Shown here piece after piece: positions 47,595 to 55,749 of a DNA stretch of 64,000 bases. Made by a program: the position numbers and the translations under genes. Below the pieces are notes generated by a model, which was not told the DNA's origin, ran no database searches, and worked only from the letters and a program-made list of their open reading frames with translations. The stretch's first letter is position 1. Every line of letters begins with the position of its first letter. This stretch comes from Hydrogenobaculum sp. 3684 (GTDB lineage Bacteria > Aquificota > Aquificia > Aquificales > Aquificaceae), in assembly GCF_000213785.1 (NCBI RefSeq), contig NC_015557.1:1220664-1284663 (forward strand), read 5' to 3'.

Positions 47595-48173
47595 TTACTT
47601 TATCTTAAATAAATCTTCGTTGTTTTTTTCATTGTAAAAGCTCAATACCTTTATGTATAAAACGCCTTTTTGCGGCATATAAACGTAAAAGGAATCTGGA
47701 GTTAGATTTCTTGTTAATTTTAGAATTACGTAGGATACATCTTTTACAATTTTTGATTTTGGTATAAAGAGTATCTCATAATAGCCATTCTGATAAGAGG
47801 TAAGTATAGGTCTAAATACGCTAGTTATATCTTTGTTTAATATGCTTATACCTTTTATCTCTTCGCTTTTACCTTTTATATAGTAAGTGTAGTTTGAGCT
47901 TTTGTTGTAGAGTATGGTGCTTTTACCGTTGTATAGTATAACAAACTTGTTGGGCTTTTCATATGTAAGTTTTATTTTAAAAGGTGGTTTGTTTTCAATA
48001 TACGCTTCACCATAAGATACAATAGGCTTAGTGTAGCCTATTGGGTAAAACTTTTGTTGAAAGCCTATTTTTATAAGCTCCATATGTTTTATATTATTTA
48101 AAAACTTATCTACTACCTCGCCAAAAGCTAAAGATGTCATCAAAATAATCACTAAAATATATTTAAAGCGCAT
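47595..48173 (-). CDS. LolA-like outer-membrane lipoprotein carrier protein
   Basis: 192 residues. Signal peptide MRFKYILVIILMTSLAFG, then a LolA-like pattern: FQQKFYPIG, GEAYIENKPPFKIKLTYEKPNKF, and ILYNGKSTILYNKSSN. LolA shuttles lipoproteins across the periplasm. Similarity is at the fold level, so a related periplasmic lipid-binding role is possible. It overlaps the upstream gene by 11 bases. Confidence 0.65.
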   Translation of the reverse strand: MRFKYILVIILMTSLAFGEVVDKFLNNIKHMELIKIGFQQKFYPIGYTKPIVSYGEAYIENKPPFKIKLTYEKPNKFVILYNGKSTILYNKSSNYTYYIKGKSEEIKGISILNKDITSVFRPILTSYQNGYYEILFIPKSKIVKDVSYVILKLTRNLTPDSFYVYMPQKGVLYIKVLSFYNEKNNEDLFKIK

Positions 48174-49263
48174 GAAACCTCCTTAAAAATCCTGACAATA
48201 TTTCAAACCAAGAGCAAAGCTCTTCAAACCTAACACTTTCTATGTTGTCATACTTTGTATTTGATACAATGCAAGGATAAGAACCAAGCATGAGGGTTTT
48301 TACATCTTTATTTTTAAAAGGAGCATGCAAAAAAGACATTGTTTTTGTCTTTAGGAAAAATATGTTTTGATTTATGCTTTTTGCGTATTTATAAAATTTT
48401 TCGCTCATATAAAGAGAATTATCCCCGTGGGCGTCTTCATAAAAACAACTTTTGTTTGTCCAACCCATATTAAAAACAGATATTGCATAATAAACGTGTT
48501 TTAGATTTTTGCTAATATGCTTTTGTATACTTTCAAAGTTGTAGCTATCTTCTTCTGTAAAAAAGAACCTAAATTTAAAATCGCTGTTGTAATGTTTACA
48601 AAAGGATTGTGCGATACCAAGTGTCAAAGCTATTGATGAAGCACTGTATATAGATCCGTAACTGTCATCTTTTGAACTTATTGAGGTAATAACATATACA
48701 ATAGGACCTCTTCCTATATCAAAAGATATATTTTCTATCTCTATCTGTTCTTCTTTTATGGGTTCTAAGGTTATGTATGTTAACTCTTCTATATATTCTA
48801 AGTCTTTGTAGCCAATAGAAAACACCGGCATGTTGAAGTTGAAAACCCTTTGATAAAAGTTTGTGTCTATGGTTGTTAGGCTAAATATAACGGCTTTTGG
48901 TTTTATGTCGTTTATTTTGTCTTTATAAAGTTCTATATCTACTATATCTTTAATTAGCAAAATTGGAATATAATCTTGAAGGGTGTTTATATATTTTAAC
49001 TTTTCTATTTCAACAATAAAAATTTTACCCTCTACATGCTCTTTGAATTCGTTTAATATATTTAGTTTTACTAGTTTTTTAGCTTTTAGAAAAAAATGTG
49101 TAGGTGTGGTTTTAGATCTATGCTCTTCTATGCTTAATGGTAGATTGTTTTTTATGGCAAACTCTTTTACAAGATCTTTCGTATAGGTTGATCCTAAGGA
49201 ATTTACAGGTCTTGGGTATTTTGATACCTCTTGGCAAACCTCCTTTAAAAATTTATGTGTCAT
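48163..49263 (-). CDS. M28 peptidase-fold protein with degenerate metal site
   Basis: 366 residues. The plan follows M28 aminopeptidases: a PA-like insert (residues 70-170), then VYVITSISSKDDSYGSIYSASSIA and FRFFFTEEDSYNFES. In active members the first segment is H-x-D and G-x-x-D-N-A-S-G. Here histidine is serine or isoleucine and the DNASG loop reads YSASS, so the zinc ligands are not conserved. It may be a non-catalytic relative. Starts within the ilvE stop region (11-base overlap) and is followed by a LolA-like gene. Confidence 0.5.
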   Translation of the reverse strand: MTHKFLKEVCQEVSKYPRPVNSLGSTYTKDLVKEFAIKNNLPLSIEEHRSKTTPTHFFLKAKKLVKLNILNEFKEHVEGKIFIVEIEKLKYINTLQDYIPILLIKDIVDIELYKDKINDIKPKAVIFSLTTIDTNFYQRVFNFNMPVFSIGYKDLEYIEELTYITLEPIKEEQIEIENISFDIGRGPIVYVITSISSKDDSYGSIYSASSIALTLGIAQSFCKHYNSDFKFRFFFTEEDSYNFESIQKHISKNLKHVYYAISVFNMGWTNKSCFYEDAHGDNSLYMSEKFYKYAKSINQNIFFLKTKTMSFLHAPFKNKDVKTLMLGSYPCIVSNTKYDNIESVRFEELCSWFEILSGFLRRFHAL

Positions 49264-50170
49264 ATACTGGAGTAAGCCAGTGCCTATATCTTTCTATATT
49301 TCCTCTTACCGCATCAAAGTATAGTTTTTGAAGCTTTTGAGTTATGGGACCTATACCTCCATCTCCTATTGGTCTATTGTCTATAGCTATTACTGGGGTT
49401 ATTTCTGCTGCTGTGCCCGTTAGAAACACCTCATCAGCCATATAAAGCTCGCTTCTGGCTATAGATCTTTCTTCTACCTCTAAAAATAGTTCGTTTTTCG
49501 CAAGCTTTATGACGGCTCTTCTTGTGATACCCTCTAATATGCCTTCGCTAAAAGATGGTGTGATAAGCTTTTTGCCTCTTATTATAAATATATTTTCACC
49601 AGAGCCTTCAGCTATATTTCCTTGTTCGTTTAAAAGTATAGCCTCATCATATCCAGACATCAAAGCTTCTGTTTTGGCTAAAGCGCTATTTACATAAGCC
49701 CCAGCCACTTTCCAACGAGAAGGTATAGAGTTGTCTGAGTTTCTCTTCCAAGAAGATACTTTTGCATGAATACCTTTTGAAGTGTCTAAGTATCTACCGA
49801 ATTTATACGTATATATAGCTATTTCTGGCGTAAAATCTTTTAGTTTTGGTGTTAGAGCCAAATCTTTAAAATATACAAACGGTCTTATGTAAGTATCTTC
49901 CCTTATTTCGCTTTTTCTCAAAATTTCTTTTGTAATTTCTGTTAGTTCTTCCGGGGTTTTGTTTATGTTCATAAACATGGCTTTTGCGTTTTTCAAAAGC
50001 CTAAGATAATGTTCGTTGGAAAAAAGTATGTAAAGCTGTTTGTGTTCTTCGTTGTAATATGTTCTTATGCCTTCAAAAACAAGTGTACCGTAGTGTATAG
50101 AGTTGGTTTTGATGTTTATGTTGGCTTGTTCTACTGGTATTATGTTTCCTTCAAAATAAGCGTATTCCAT
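49253..50170 (-). CDS. ilvE: Branched-chain amino acid aminotransferase
   Basis: 305 residues. [16 protein letters not shown], the substrate motif [17 protein letters not shown] lysine in [15 protein letters not shown] near 160, then [19 protein letters not shown] and the GTAAEITPV loop. It makes Val, Leu and Ile from their 2-oxoacids. Length typical. Confidence 0.94.
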   Translation of the reverse strand: MEYAYFEGNIIPVEQANINIKTNSIHYGTLVFEGIRTYYNEEHKQLYILFSNEHYLRLLKNAKAMFMNINKTPEELTEITKEILRKSEIREDTYIRPFVYFKDLALTPKLKDFTPEIAIYTYKFGRYLDTSKGIHAKVSSWKRNSDNSIPSRWKVAGAYVNSALAKTEALMSGYDEAILLNEQGNIAEGSGENIFIIRGKKLITPSFSEGILEGITRRAVIKLAKNELFLEVEERSIARSELYMADEVFLTGTAAEITPVIAIDNRPIGDGGIGPITQKLQKLYFDAVRGNIERYRHWLTPVYDT

Positions 50171-50200
50171 TTAACCACCTCTTAAAAAATAAAATAAAAA

Positions 50201-50283
50201 TGCCGAAGGTGGGACTTGAACCCACATGCCCTTGCGGGCGGGGGATTTTGAGTCCCCTGTGTCTGCCATTCCACCACTTCGGC
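50201..50283 (-). tRNA. tRNA-Leu (anticodon CAA)
   Basis: 83 nt: acceptor GCCGAAG/CTTCGGC with discriminator A, anticodon arm GGGGACTCAAAATCCCC, long variable arm CCCGCAAGGGC-type, T-arm GGGTTCAAGTCCC. CCA not encoded. Confidence 0.95.
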
Positions 50284-50329
50284 TAGTTATTATAATATCA
50301 TATAAAAGGCTTTTAAGTCAATGACTTCT

Positions 50330-50959
50330 TCAAATCATATACACCAAATCCTCAAAGCTTTTTAGGACAAAATCTGGCTTTGTTTCTTTCAATTTTACAT
50401 AGCCCCAGCTTGCCAATGCGCTTTTGCAATTTGATTTTTTTGCACTCTCTATATCTACATACGTATCTCCTATTACTATTGACTTTTCTGGAGCGATGTT
50501 TAATTTATCTAAAGTTTTTATTATGGGTATAGGAGAAGGTTTTCTTTCATTGTAGGTTTCTGGACCTACTATATATTCAAAATAATGTTCTATGTTTAGA
50601 GCTTTTAATATTATATTGCTAAGTTCTAAAGGTTTGTTTGATACTATGACCATTTTCTTATTTTTTGATTTTAAAAGCTTTAAAACCTCTAATGCACCAT
50701 CAAACAATTTGGTATGTTTTACAGGTTCTTGGGCATAGTAGGATTTAAATATTTCTACAGCTTTTTCCAAGTGAGATTCGCTTGGTAAGATTCCTTTAAA
50801 AAGTTCCCTTGCCCCTGAGCCTATGTGTTTTCTTATTTCTTCTTTTGATTTTTCCTCAAATCCTAAATCTCTTAGTGTTTTGTTGGCAGCGTTTGCTATG
50901 TCTTCCAAAGAATCTATCAAAGTGCCGTCCAAATCAAATATGTATCCTTCAAAGCGCAT
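50330..50959 (-). CDS. gph: Phosphoglycolate phosphatase-like HAD hydrolase
   Basis: 209 residues from ATG at 50959 with GGAGG seven bases upstream; it overlaps the rsmD stop as TGATG. Motif I FDLDGTLIDSLEDI, cap helices GSGARELFKGIL, motif II IVSNKP, motif III RKPSPIPI and motif IV IVIGDTYVDIESAKKS. Removes phosphate from 2-phosphoglycolate in most relatives; exact substrate inferred. Confidence 0.85.
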   Translation of the reverse strand: MRFEGYIFDLDGTLIDSLEDIANAANKTLRDLGFEEKSKEEIRKHIGSGARELFKGILPSESHLEKAVEIFKSYYAQEPVKHTKLFDGALEVLKLLKSKNKKMVIVSNKPLELSNIILKALNIEHYFEYIVGPETYNERKPSPIPIIKTLDKLNIAPEKSIVIGDTYVDIESAKKSNCKSALASWGYVKLKETKPDFVLKSFEDLVYMI

Positions 50960-51387
50960 CAAAGCTCCTCCTTGTACCAAAAAGATATCGCCGTGTCCCC
51001 GTAAACTCTTTTGTCTTTCGAGCCAAAATCAAGTTTTGAACTGTGCTCTAGTATAAAAAGCCCACCTTCTGACAAAACATTTTTTACCAAAAAAAGAAGC
51101 TTATCGTAATCTTGAAATTTGTAAGGAGGATCTGCAAATACAATATCAAATTGCTCTTTTGAGCTTTTTAAAAACGATAAAACGTCTCTTTTAACAAACT
51201 TTACATCTTTGGTTTTTACGTTTTTATTAGATATATCTACCGCTGTTGGTATGGCACCTCGCTTTTTTGCTTCCAAAGATATTGTGGCGCTTCCAGCAAA
51301 AAGCTCTAAAAACATGAGCCCCTCTATATCTCCAATTATGTTGAATATAGCTAATTTCACCATTGAAGACGTGGGCCTATAAGACAT
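50959..51387 (-). CDS. rsmD: 16S rRNA (guanine966-N2)-methyltransferase-like, short
   Basis: 142 residues, about 40 shorter than typical RsmD. RPTSSMVKLAIFNIIG, SAM loop FLELFAGSATISLEAKKRGA and catalytic DPPY in FDIVFADPPYKFQ are present. The first 15-20 residues common in the family (RVISGxxxG) are missing; the ATG follows directly on a -10 box. Confidence 0.8.
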   Translation of the reverse strand: MSYRPTSSMVKLAIFNIIGDIEGLMFLELFAGSATISLEAKKRGAIPTAVDISNKNVKTKDVKFVKRDVLSFLKSSKEQFDIVFADPPYKFQDYDKLLFLVKNVLSEGGLFILEHSSKLDFGSKDKRVYGDTAISFWYKEEL

Positions 51388-51399
51388 TTAATTATTATA
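51388..51399 (-). promoter_or_regulatory. -10 box of rsmD placed for a leaderless start
   Basis: Minus strand TATAAT at 51399-51394, six bases, ATG at 51387. Confidence 0.6.
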
Positions 51400-51437
51400 T
51401 CATTTTATGATCTAAAGACTTTGCTTTTAGGATAATT

Positions 51438-51449
51438 TATAATATTTAC
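51438..51449 (+). promoter_or_regulatory. -10 box of gmhA placed for a leaderless start
   Basis: TATAAT at 51438-51443, six bases, ATG at 51450. Confidence 0.6.
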
Positions 51450-52043
51450 ATGGAAGACTTGTTAAAAATTGTAAATGACTCTTTTATAAACAGCATAGAG
51501 ACCAAAAGGGCATTTTTGGAGATGTATAAAGATAGGATAGTAGAAGTGGGACTTATCATGGCTCAGGCTCTTTTGGATGGTAATAAAATTTTGTTTTTTG
51601 GAAATGGGGGCTCAGCAGCAGACTCACAGCATTTAGCCGCAGAGATTGTGGGGCGCTACAAAAAAGAAAGAAAAGGCCTTCCTTCTATAGCCCTTACCAC
51701 AGATACTTCTATACTTACAGCCGTTGGTAACGATTATGGATTTGATGTAATCTTTGAGCGTCAGATAGAAGCCCTTTGTATGCCTGGGGATGTGGCTATT
51801 GGTATATCTACATCTGGGAACTCTCCAAACGTAATAAAAGGTCTTATGAAAGCTCACGATATGGGAGCTACTACCATAGCTTTTAGCGGTAAGCAAGGGG
51901 GCAAGGTGGTGGATATAGCCCATTATAGTTTTGTAGTACCCTCTTACGATACAGCAAGAATCCAAGAGTGTCACATAACACTTGGACACACTTTATGCGA
52001 AATCATAGATGAAGTTGTAAATGAAAAGCTATCTATGGCCTAA
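51450..52043 (+). CDS. gmhA: Sedoheptulose-7-phosphate isomerase (SIS domain)
   Basis: 197 residues. FFGNGGSAADSQHLAAEIVGRYKKERKGLPS-type start, ALTTDTSILTAVGND, then GISTSGNSPNVIKG and QECHITLGHTLCEIID near the end. These are the GmhA residues for the first step of ADP-heptose synthesis for lipopolysaccharide core. The similar DiaA protein lacks several of these. Overlaps comEC by 23 bases. Confidence 0.9.
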   Translation: MEDLLKIVNDSFINSIETKRAFLEMYKDRIVEVGLIMAQALLDGNKILFFGNGGSAADSQHLAAEIVGRYKKERKGLPSIALTTDTSILTAVGNDYGFDVIFERQIEALCMPGDVAIGISTSGNSPNVIKGLMKAHDMGATTIAFSGKQGGKVVDIAHYSFVVPSYDTARIQECHITLGHTLCEIIDEVVNEKLSMA

Positions 52044-53250
52044 AAGTGTATTTTTATATCCACTTTTATTTTTTATACTTTTAGGTTTTCTGACTTTTAA
52101 AGATAATATTAAAAGCCCTAAAACCCATCTAAAAAATGGTTTTTACAAAATAGAGGCTAAAGCATTGACAAATTCTGAAGTAAAGGTACTAAACCCATCT
52201 TATCTAAAAGGCGATATCTTGCATCTAAACATAAAACTTCCAAAAGATAGCTATATAAAAGGTTATATAAAGGTAAAAAACGGCATCGCAAAAACTTCAA
52301 AAGATTTTTTGGAAATATCAAAACCAAATAACCGTGATTTGGGGCTTTTAGAAAGACTAAAGATATTTTTAAAAAATAGGTTCAAAAGCACCACTTCAAA
52401 CGATTGGTCAAAGGATATAGGCCTTGCGCTTTTGTTTGGAGAGGGCGTGAAGGCTCTTCCAGAGGACCTTCTTACAAGTTTTTCGGTAAACTCTTTGATA
52501 TTTTTGCTCATTATGTCTGGGATACATATAGACCTTATATTTAAAAATCTATCAAACCTCTTTTTTGGTGAGTATAAAGATGTTTTTGCACTTTTACTTT
52601 TGATAACCTATGTCGGTATTTTTATGGAACACGGGGCTCCTATAATAAGGGCTGTTAGCTATCTTATAGTGAGTGTTTTGCTAAAAACCTTTTATAGATA
52701 CGCAAGCAACATAAAAATATTTTTTATATCTGGTATTCTTACGCTTTGTTTTAATATATCTTTTTATAAAAGTATTGGTTTTTGGCTTTCAATGGTTATA
52801 ACATTTTATATACTCTTTTATCTTAAAAGCGTAGAAACTCCTAAAACCTTCTTTGGTAAGATAGCGCTTTCTATGGAGCTTTCTTTGGTGGCAATTCTTA
52901 GTTCTATGCCAATGATTTCAAAGCTTGGGCCTATATCTATATTAGCTGTTTTGGTGGTACCGTTTTTGCTTCTAGTTGTAGAATTATACCTTGTTTTGGG
53001 GCTTTTAAACATATTAACGGTTTTTTCTATACCTATATTTTATATACCTTTAAATAAAATAGCCTATTATTTTGGAGATATCGTTTATGAGCTAAATCTA
53101 AGACCTATGTACTTTAAAATACCTATTTACTATGGAGTGGTTTTTGATGGACTTTTGCTACTATCTATAGTTTTTATAAAAGATAGATTTTTAAAAGTCT
53201 TTTCTATGATATTTCTTTTTGGTTTAGCTTACGCTATGTGGGGTTTATAA
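52021..53250 (+). CDS. comEC: ComEC/Rec2-type DNA uptake channel, short form
   Basis: 409 residues against 700-800 in classic ComEC. The competence domain is present: DIGLALLFGEGVKALPEDL, FLLIMSGIHIDLIF (normally LxxxSGLH), HGAPIIRAVSYLIVSVLLK, and about eight membrane helices. The C-terminal metallo-beta-lactamase domain is absent and the N-terminal OB part is small. It would form the inner-membrane channel for single-stranded DNA in transformation. Convergent with argD. Confidence 0.8.
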   Translation: MKSYLWPKSVFLYPLLFFILLGFLTFKDNIKSPKTHLKNGFYKIEAKALTNSEVKVLNPSYLKGDILHLNIKLPKDSYIKGYIKVKNGIAKTSKDFLEISKPNNRDLGLLERLKIFLKNRFKSTTSNDWSKDIGLALLFGEGVKALPEDLLTSFSVNSLIFLLIMSGIHIDLIFKNLSNLFFGEYKDVFALLLLITYVGIFMEHGAPIIRAVSYLIVSVLLKTFYRYASNIKIFFISGILTLCFNISFYKSIGFWLSMVITFYILFYLKSVETPKTFFGKIALSMELSLVAILSSMPMISKLGPISILAVLVVPFLLLVVELYLVLGLLNILTVFSIPIFYIPLNKIAYYFGDIVYELNLRPMYFKIPIYYGVVFDGLLLLSIVFIKDRFLKVFSMIFLFGLAYAMWGL

Positions 53251-54378
53251 AAGATCTTTTAGCGTAGATGTCAATATATCTAATCCCTCTTCTATCTCTT
53301 CTTTTGTGATAACAAGAGGCGGAAGCATTCTTAAAACGCTGTTGGCGGTGCAGTTTATTACAAGCCCTCTTTTGTGAAGTTCATTTGATATCTCTTTGCA
53401 ATCTTTTTTTATATCAAGCCCAAGCATCAATCCTTTTCCTTTTAAAAGCCCAAAACTTTCTAAAGCGTTTCTAAATATTGCCTCTTTTGAAGGTATGTCT
53501 TTCATAAGATTTGGTATCTCATCAAGGGTAATAGATGCTGCCATGCAAGAAAGGGCGTTTCCTCCAAAGGTAGCCCCGTGGGTACCCACTCCAAAAGATT
53601 CTGAAATCTCATCTTTTGCAATAACAGCTCCTATAGGAAGCCCAGAGCCAAGCCCTTTTGCCATCGTAACGATATCTGGTTTTATATCTGCATATTGATA
53701 TGCAAAAAACTTACCGGTTCTTCCCATGCCAGCTTGGACCTCATCCAAGATAAGAAGCATATCGTTTTCTTTGCATAATATTTCAAGCTCTTTTAGAAAA
53801 TCTAAGTTTGCTTCGTTTATACCACCTTCTCCTTGAATGGCTTCTATCATTATGCCTGCTGTTTTATCCGTCATTAGGCTTTTAACGGAGTTTATATCGT
53901 TAAACTCGGCGTAATCAAAACCCTCAAGCATCGGTTCAAAACCTTGGTGCAGGTTTGGTCTGGGAGTGGCCGACAAAGAGCCCATAGTCCTTCCGTGAAA
54001 CCCGCCTTTAAATGTGATGATACGGTATTTGTCTTTTCCTTTGTCCTTGAAGTATTTTCTTGTTAGTTTTATGGCTGCTTCGTTGGCTTCTGTGCCGCTG
54101 TTGCAAAAAAATACTTTGCCCCTGTCTTTATAAAAGCTTATTAACTTTGAAGCTACTTCTTCTTGCCAAGGGTTTTCGTATAGGTTTGAAGTATGGATTA
54201 TCTCATCTATTTGATTTTTCAAAGCGTTTTTAAGCTTTTGATGTGAATACCCTAGCGTATTTACAGCAATACCTGATAAAAAATCTATGTACCTTTTACC
54301 ATTTTTGTCAAATAAAACAGAATTTTCTCCTCTTACAAAAGCAATATCTTTACGAGGATACGTGTTCATTAAAAACAT
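53245..54378 (-). CDS. argD: Acetylornithine aminotransferase
   Basis: 377 residues. YIDFLSGIAVNTLGYSH, FCNSGTEANEAAIKL, TFKGGFHGRTMGSLSAT, ILDEVQAGMGRTG, PLP lysine in TMAKGLGSGLPIGA and GTHGATFGGNALSC. Class III aminotransferase of arginine synthesis. Starts five bases after the recA stop. Confidence 0.93.
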   Translation of the reverse strand: MFLMNTYPRKDIAFVRGENSVLFDKNGKRYIDFLSGIAVNTLGYSHQKLKNALKNQIDEIIHTSNLYENPWQEEVASKLISFYKDRGKVFFCNSGTEANEAAIKLTRKYFKDKGKDKYRIITFKGGFHGRTMGSLSATPRPNLHQGFEPMLEGFDYAEFNDINSVKSLMTDKTAGIMIEAIQGEGGINEANLDFLKELEILCKENDMLLILDEVQAGMGRTGKFFAYQYADIKPDIVTMAKGLGSGLPIGAVIAKDEISESFGVGTHGATFGGNALSCMAASITLDEIPNLMKDIPSKEAIFRNALESFGLLKGKGLMLGLDIKKDCKEISNELHKRGLVINCTANSVLRMLPPLVITKEEIEEGLDILTSTLKDLL

Positions 54379-54382
54379 AAAA

Positions 54383-55441
54383 CTACGCTTCTTCTTTTTT
54401 GGTTTGGGCTTTTTGCTCTTTTTTGTTTTCTTCTGATGGTGGTGGGTTGTTGGAGCTATATATGGCTTGTCTTATTTTGGTTTCTATGTCTTTTGCTATA
54501 TCTTTGTTTTCAGTTAAAAATGTCTTAACTTGTTCTTTGCCTTGGCCTATCTTTGTATCTTGATAGCTGTACCAACTACCGCTTTTTTGAATTATACCCA
54601 TCTCTATTGCTACGTTTACAAGATCACAGATTTTACATACACCTTCGCCAAAGTAAACTTCGTATTCGCCCTCTTGGAAAGGTGGTGCTAATTTGTTTTT
54701 TACTACCCTTACCTTCGCACTGTAGCCTATTTTGTTATCTCCGGCTTTTATATCTCCAGTTTTTCTTACTTCAAGCCTCATATCTGCAAAAAACTTCAAA
54801 GCTCTTCCGCCCGGTGTGGTTTCTGGGTTTCCGTACATCTGACCTATTTTTTCTCTTATTTGATTTATAAATATAAGGGTTGTATTGGATTTATTGGTGG
54901 CTCCCTTTAGTTTTCTTAAAGCCTGAGACATAAGCCTTGCTTGTTTACCTACTTGAGCATCACCCATTTCGCCTTCTAATTCATCTTTTGGTACCAAAGC
55001 AGCCACCGAGTCTACTACTATAATATCCACTGTGTTTGAGTTTATAAAAGCATCCGCTATCTCAAGGGCTTGCTCTCCATAATCTGGCTGGGATATATAC
55101 ATAGCATCAAGATTTACCCCAAGTTTTACGGCGTACTTTGGGTCCAAAGCGTGTTCTGCGTCTATAAAAAGCGCTATACCCCCTTGCTTTTGGGCTTCTG
55201 CTATAGCATAAAGGGCTAATGTGGTTTTGCCTGCAGATTCTGGTCCAAATATTTCTATAATCTTACCCCTTGGTAAGCCACCTACTCCCGTAGCTCTATC
55301 CACAGACAATATCCCTGTAGGAATGACGTTTATGGTTTGTTTTTCGTAGGCGGCCTTCATAGGCATAACGGCACCTTTGCCGTATTTCTTTTCTACTTGT
55401 GTAAGAGTCGCCTCTAAGGCTTTTTTCTTTTCTTGATCCAT
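54383..55441 (-). CDS. recA: Recombinase RecA
   Basis: 352 residues, full length. Walker A FGPESAGKTTLALYA, IDAEHALDP, Walker B VDIIVVDSVAALVP, DNA loop L1 (EGEMGDAQVGKQARLMSQALRK part) and L2 region FINQIREKIG with GNPETTPGGRALKFF. Followed by argD; preceded by gatC. Confidence 0.97.
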   Translation of the reverse strand: MDQEKKKALEATLTQVEKKYGKGAVMPMKAAYEKQTINVIPTGILSVDRATGVGGLPRGKIIEIFGPESAGKTTLALYAIAEAQKQGGIALFIDAEHALDPKYAVKLGVNLDAMYISQPDYGEQALEIADAFINSNTVDIIVVDSVAALVPKDELEGEMGDAQVGKQARLMSQALRKLKGATNKSNTTLIFINQIREKIGQMYGNPETTPGGRALKFFADMRLEVRKTGDIKAGDNKIGYSAKVRVVKNKLAPPFQEGEYEVYFGEGVCKICDLVNVAIEMGIIQKSGSWYSYQDTKIGQGKEQVKTFLTENKDIAKDIETKIRQAIYSSNNPPPSEENKKEQKAQTKKEEA

Positions 55442-55452
55442 AACTACCTCAG

Positions 55453-55737
55453 TCAGTTTGCATCTACTATTTTTGGAACTTCAAACATGTTTAAACGCTT
55501 AGCTGGAGCGTTTAGAAGGACTTTGTCCACCTCTAAAGAAGCCTCTGGTTCATCTTCTCTTAAAGGTGTAGAGTTGCTATACTCTTCTTCTAGGAGCTCG
55601 GCTTTTACTTCATTTAGCTTGTTTACAAAATCAAGTATGTTTTTCATTTGAGCTGAGAAAAACTCTACTTCATCCTCTTTTAACTCTAACCTTGAAAGCT
55701 TTGCTATTTTTATAACCTCTTCTTTGCTAATACTCAT
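55453..55737 (-). CDS. gatC: Asp/Glu-tRNA amidotransferase subunit C
   Basis: 94 residues. KIAKLSRLELKEDEVEFFSAQMKNILDFV and a conserved ending with LREDEPEASLEVDKVLLNAP. Small subunit holding GatA and GatB in the enzyme that makes Gln-tRNA (and Asn-tRNA). gatA and gatB are not in the window. Confidence 0.9.
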   Translation of the reverse strand: MSISKEEVIKIAKLSRLELKEDEVEFFSAQMKNILDFVNKLNEVKAELLEEEYSNSTPLREDEPEASLEVDKVLLNAPAKRLNMFEVPKIVDAN

Positions 55738-55749
55738 ATTCTTATTATA
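55738..55749 (-). promoter_or_regulatory. -10 box of gatC inside the end of the ATPase gene
   Basis: Minus strand TATAAT at 55749-55744 overlaps the TAA stop of the preceding gene; six bases then ATG at 55737. Confidence 0.55.
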
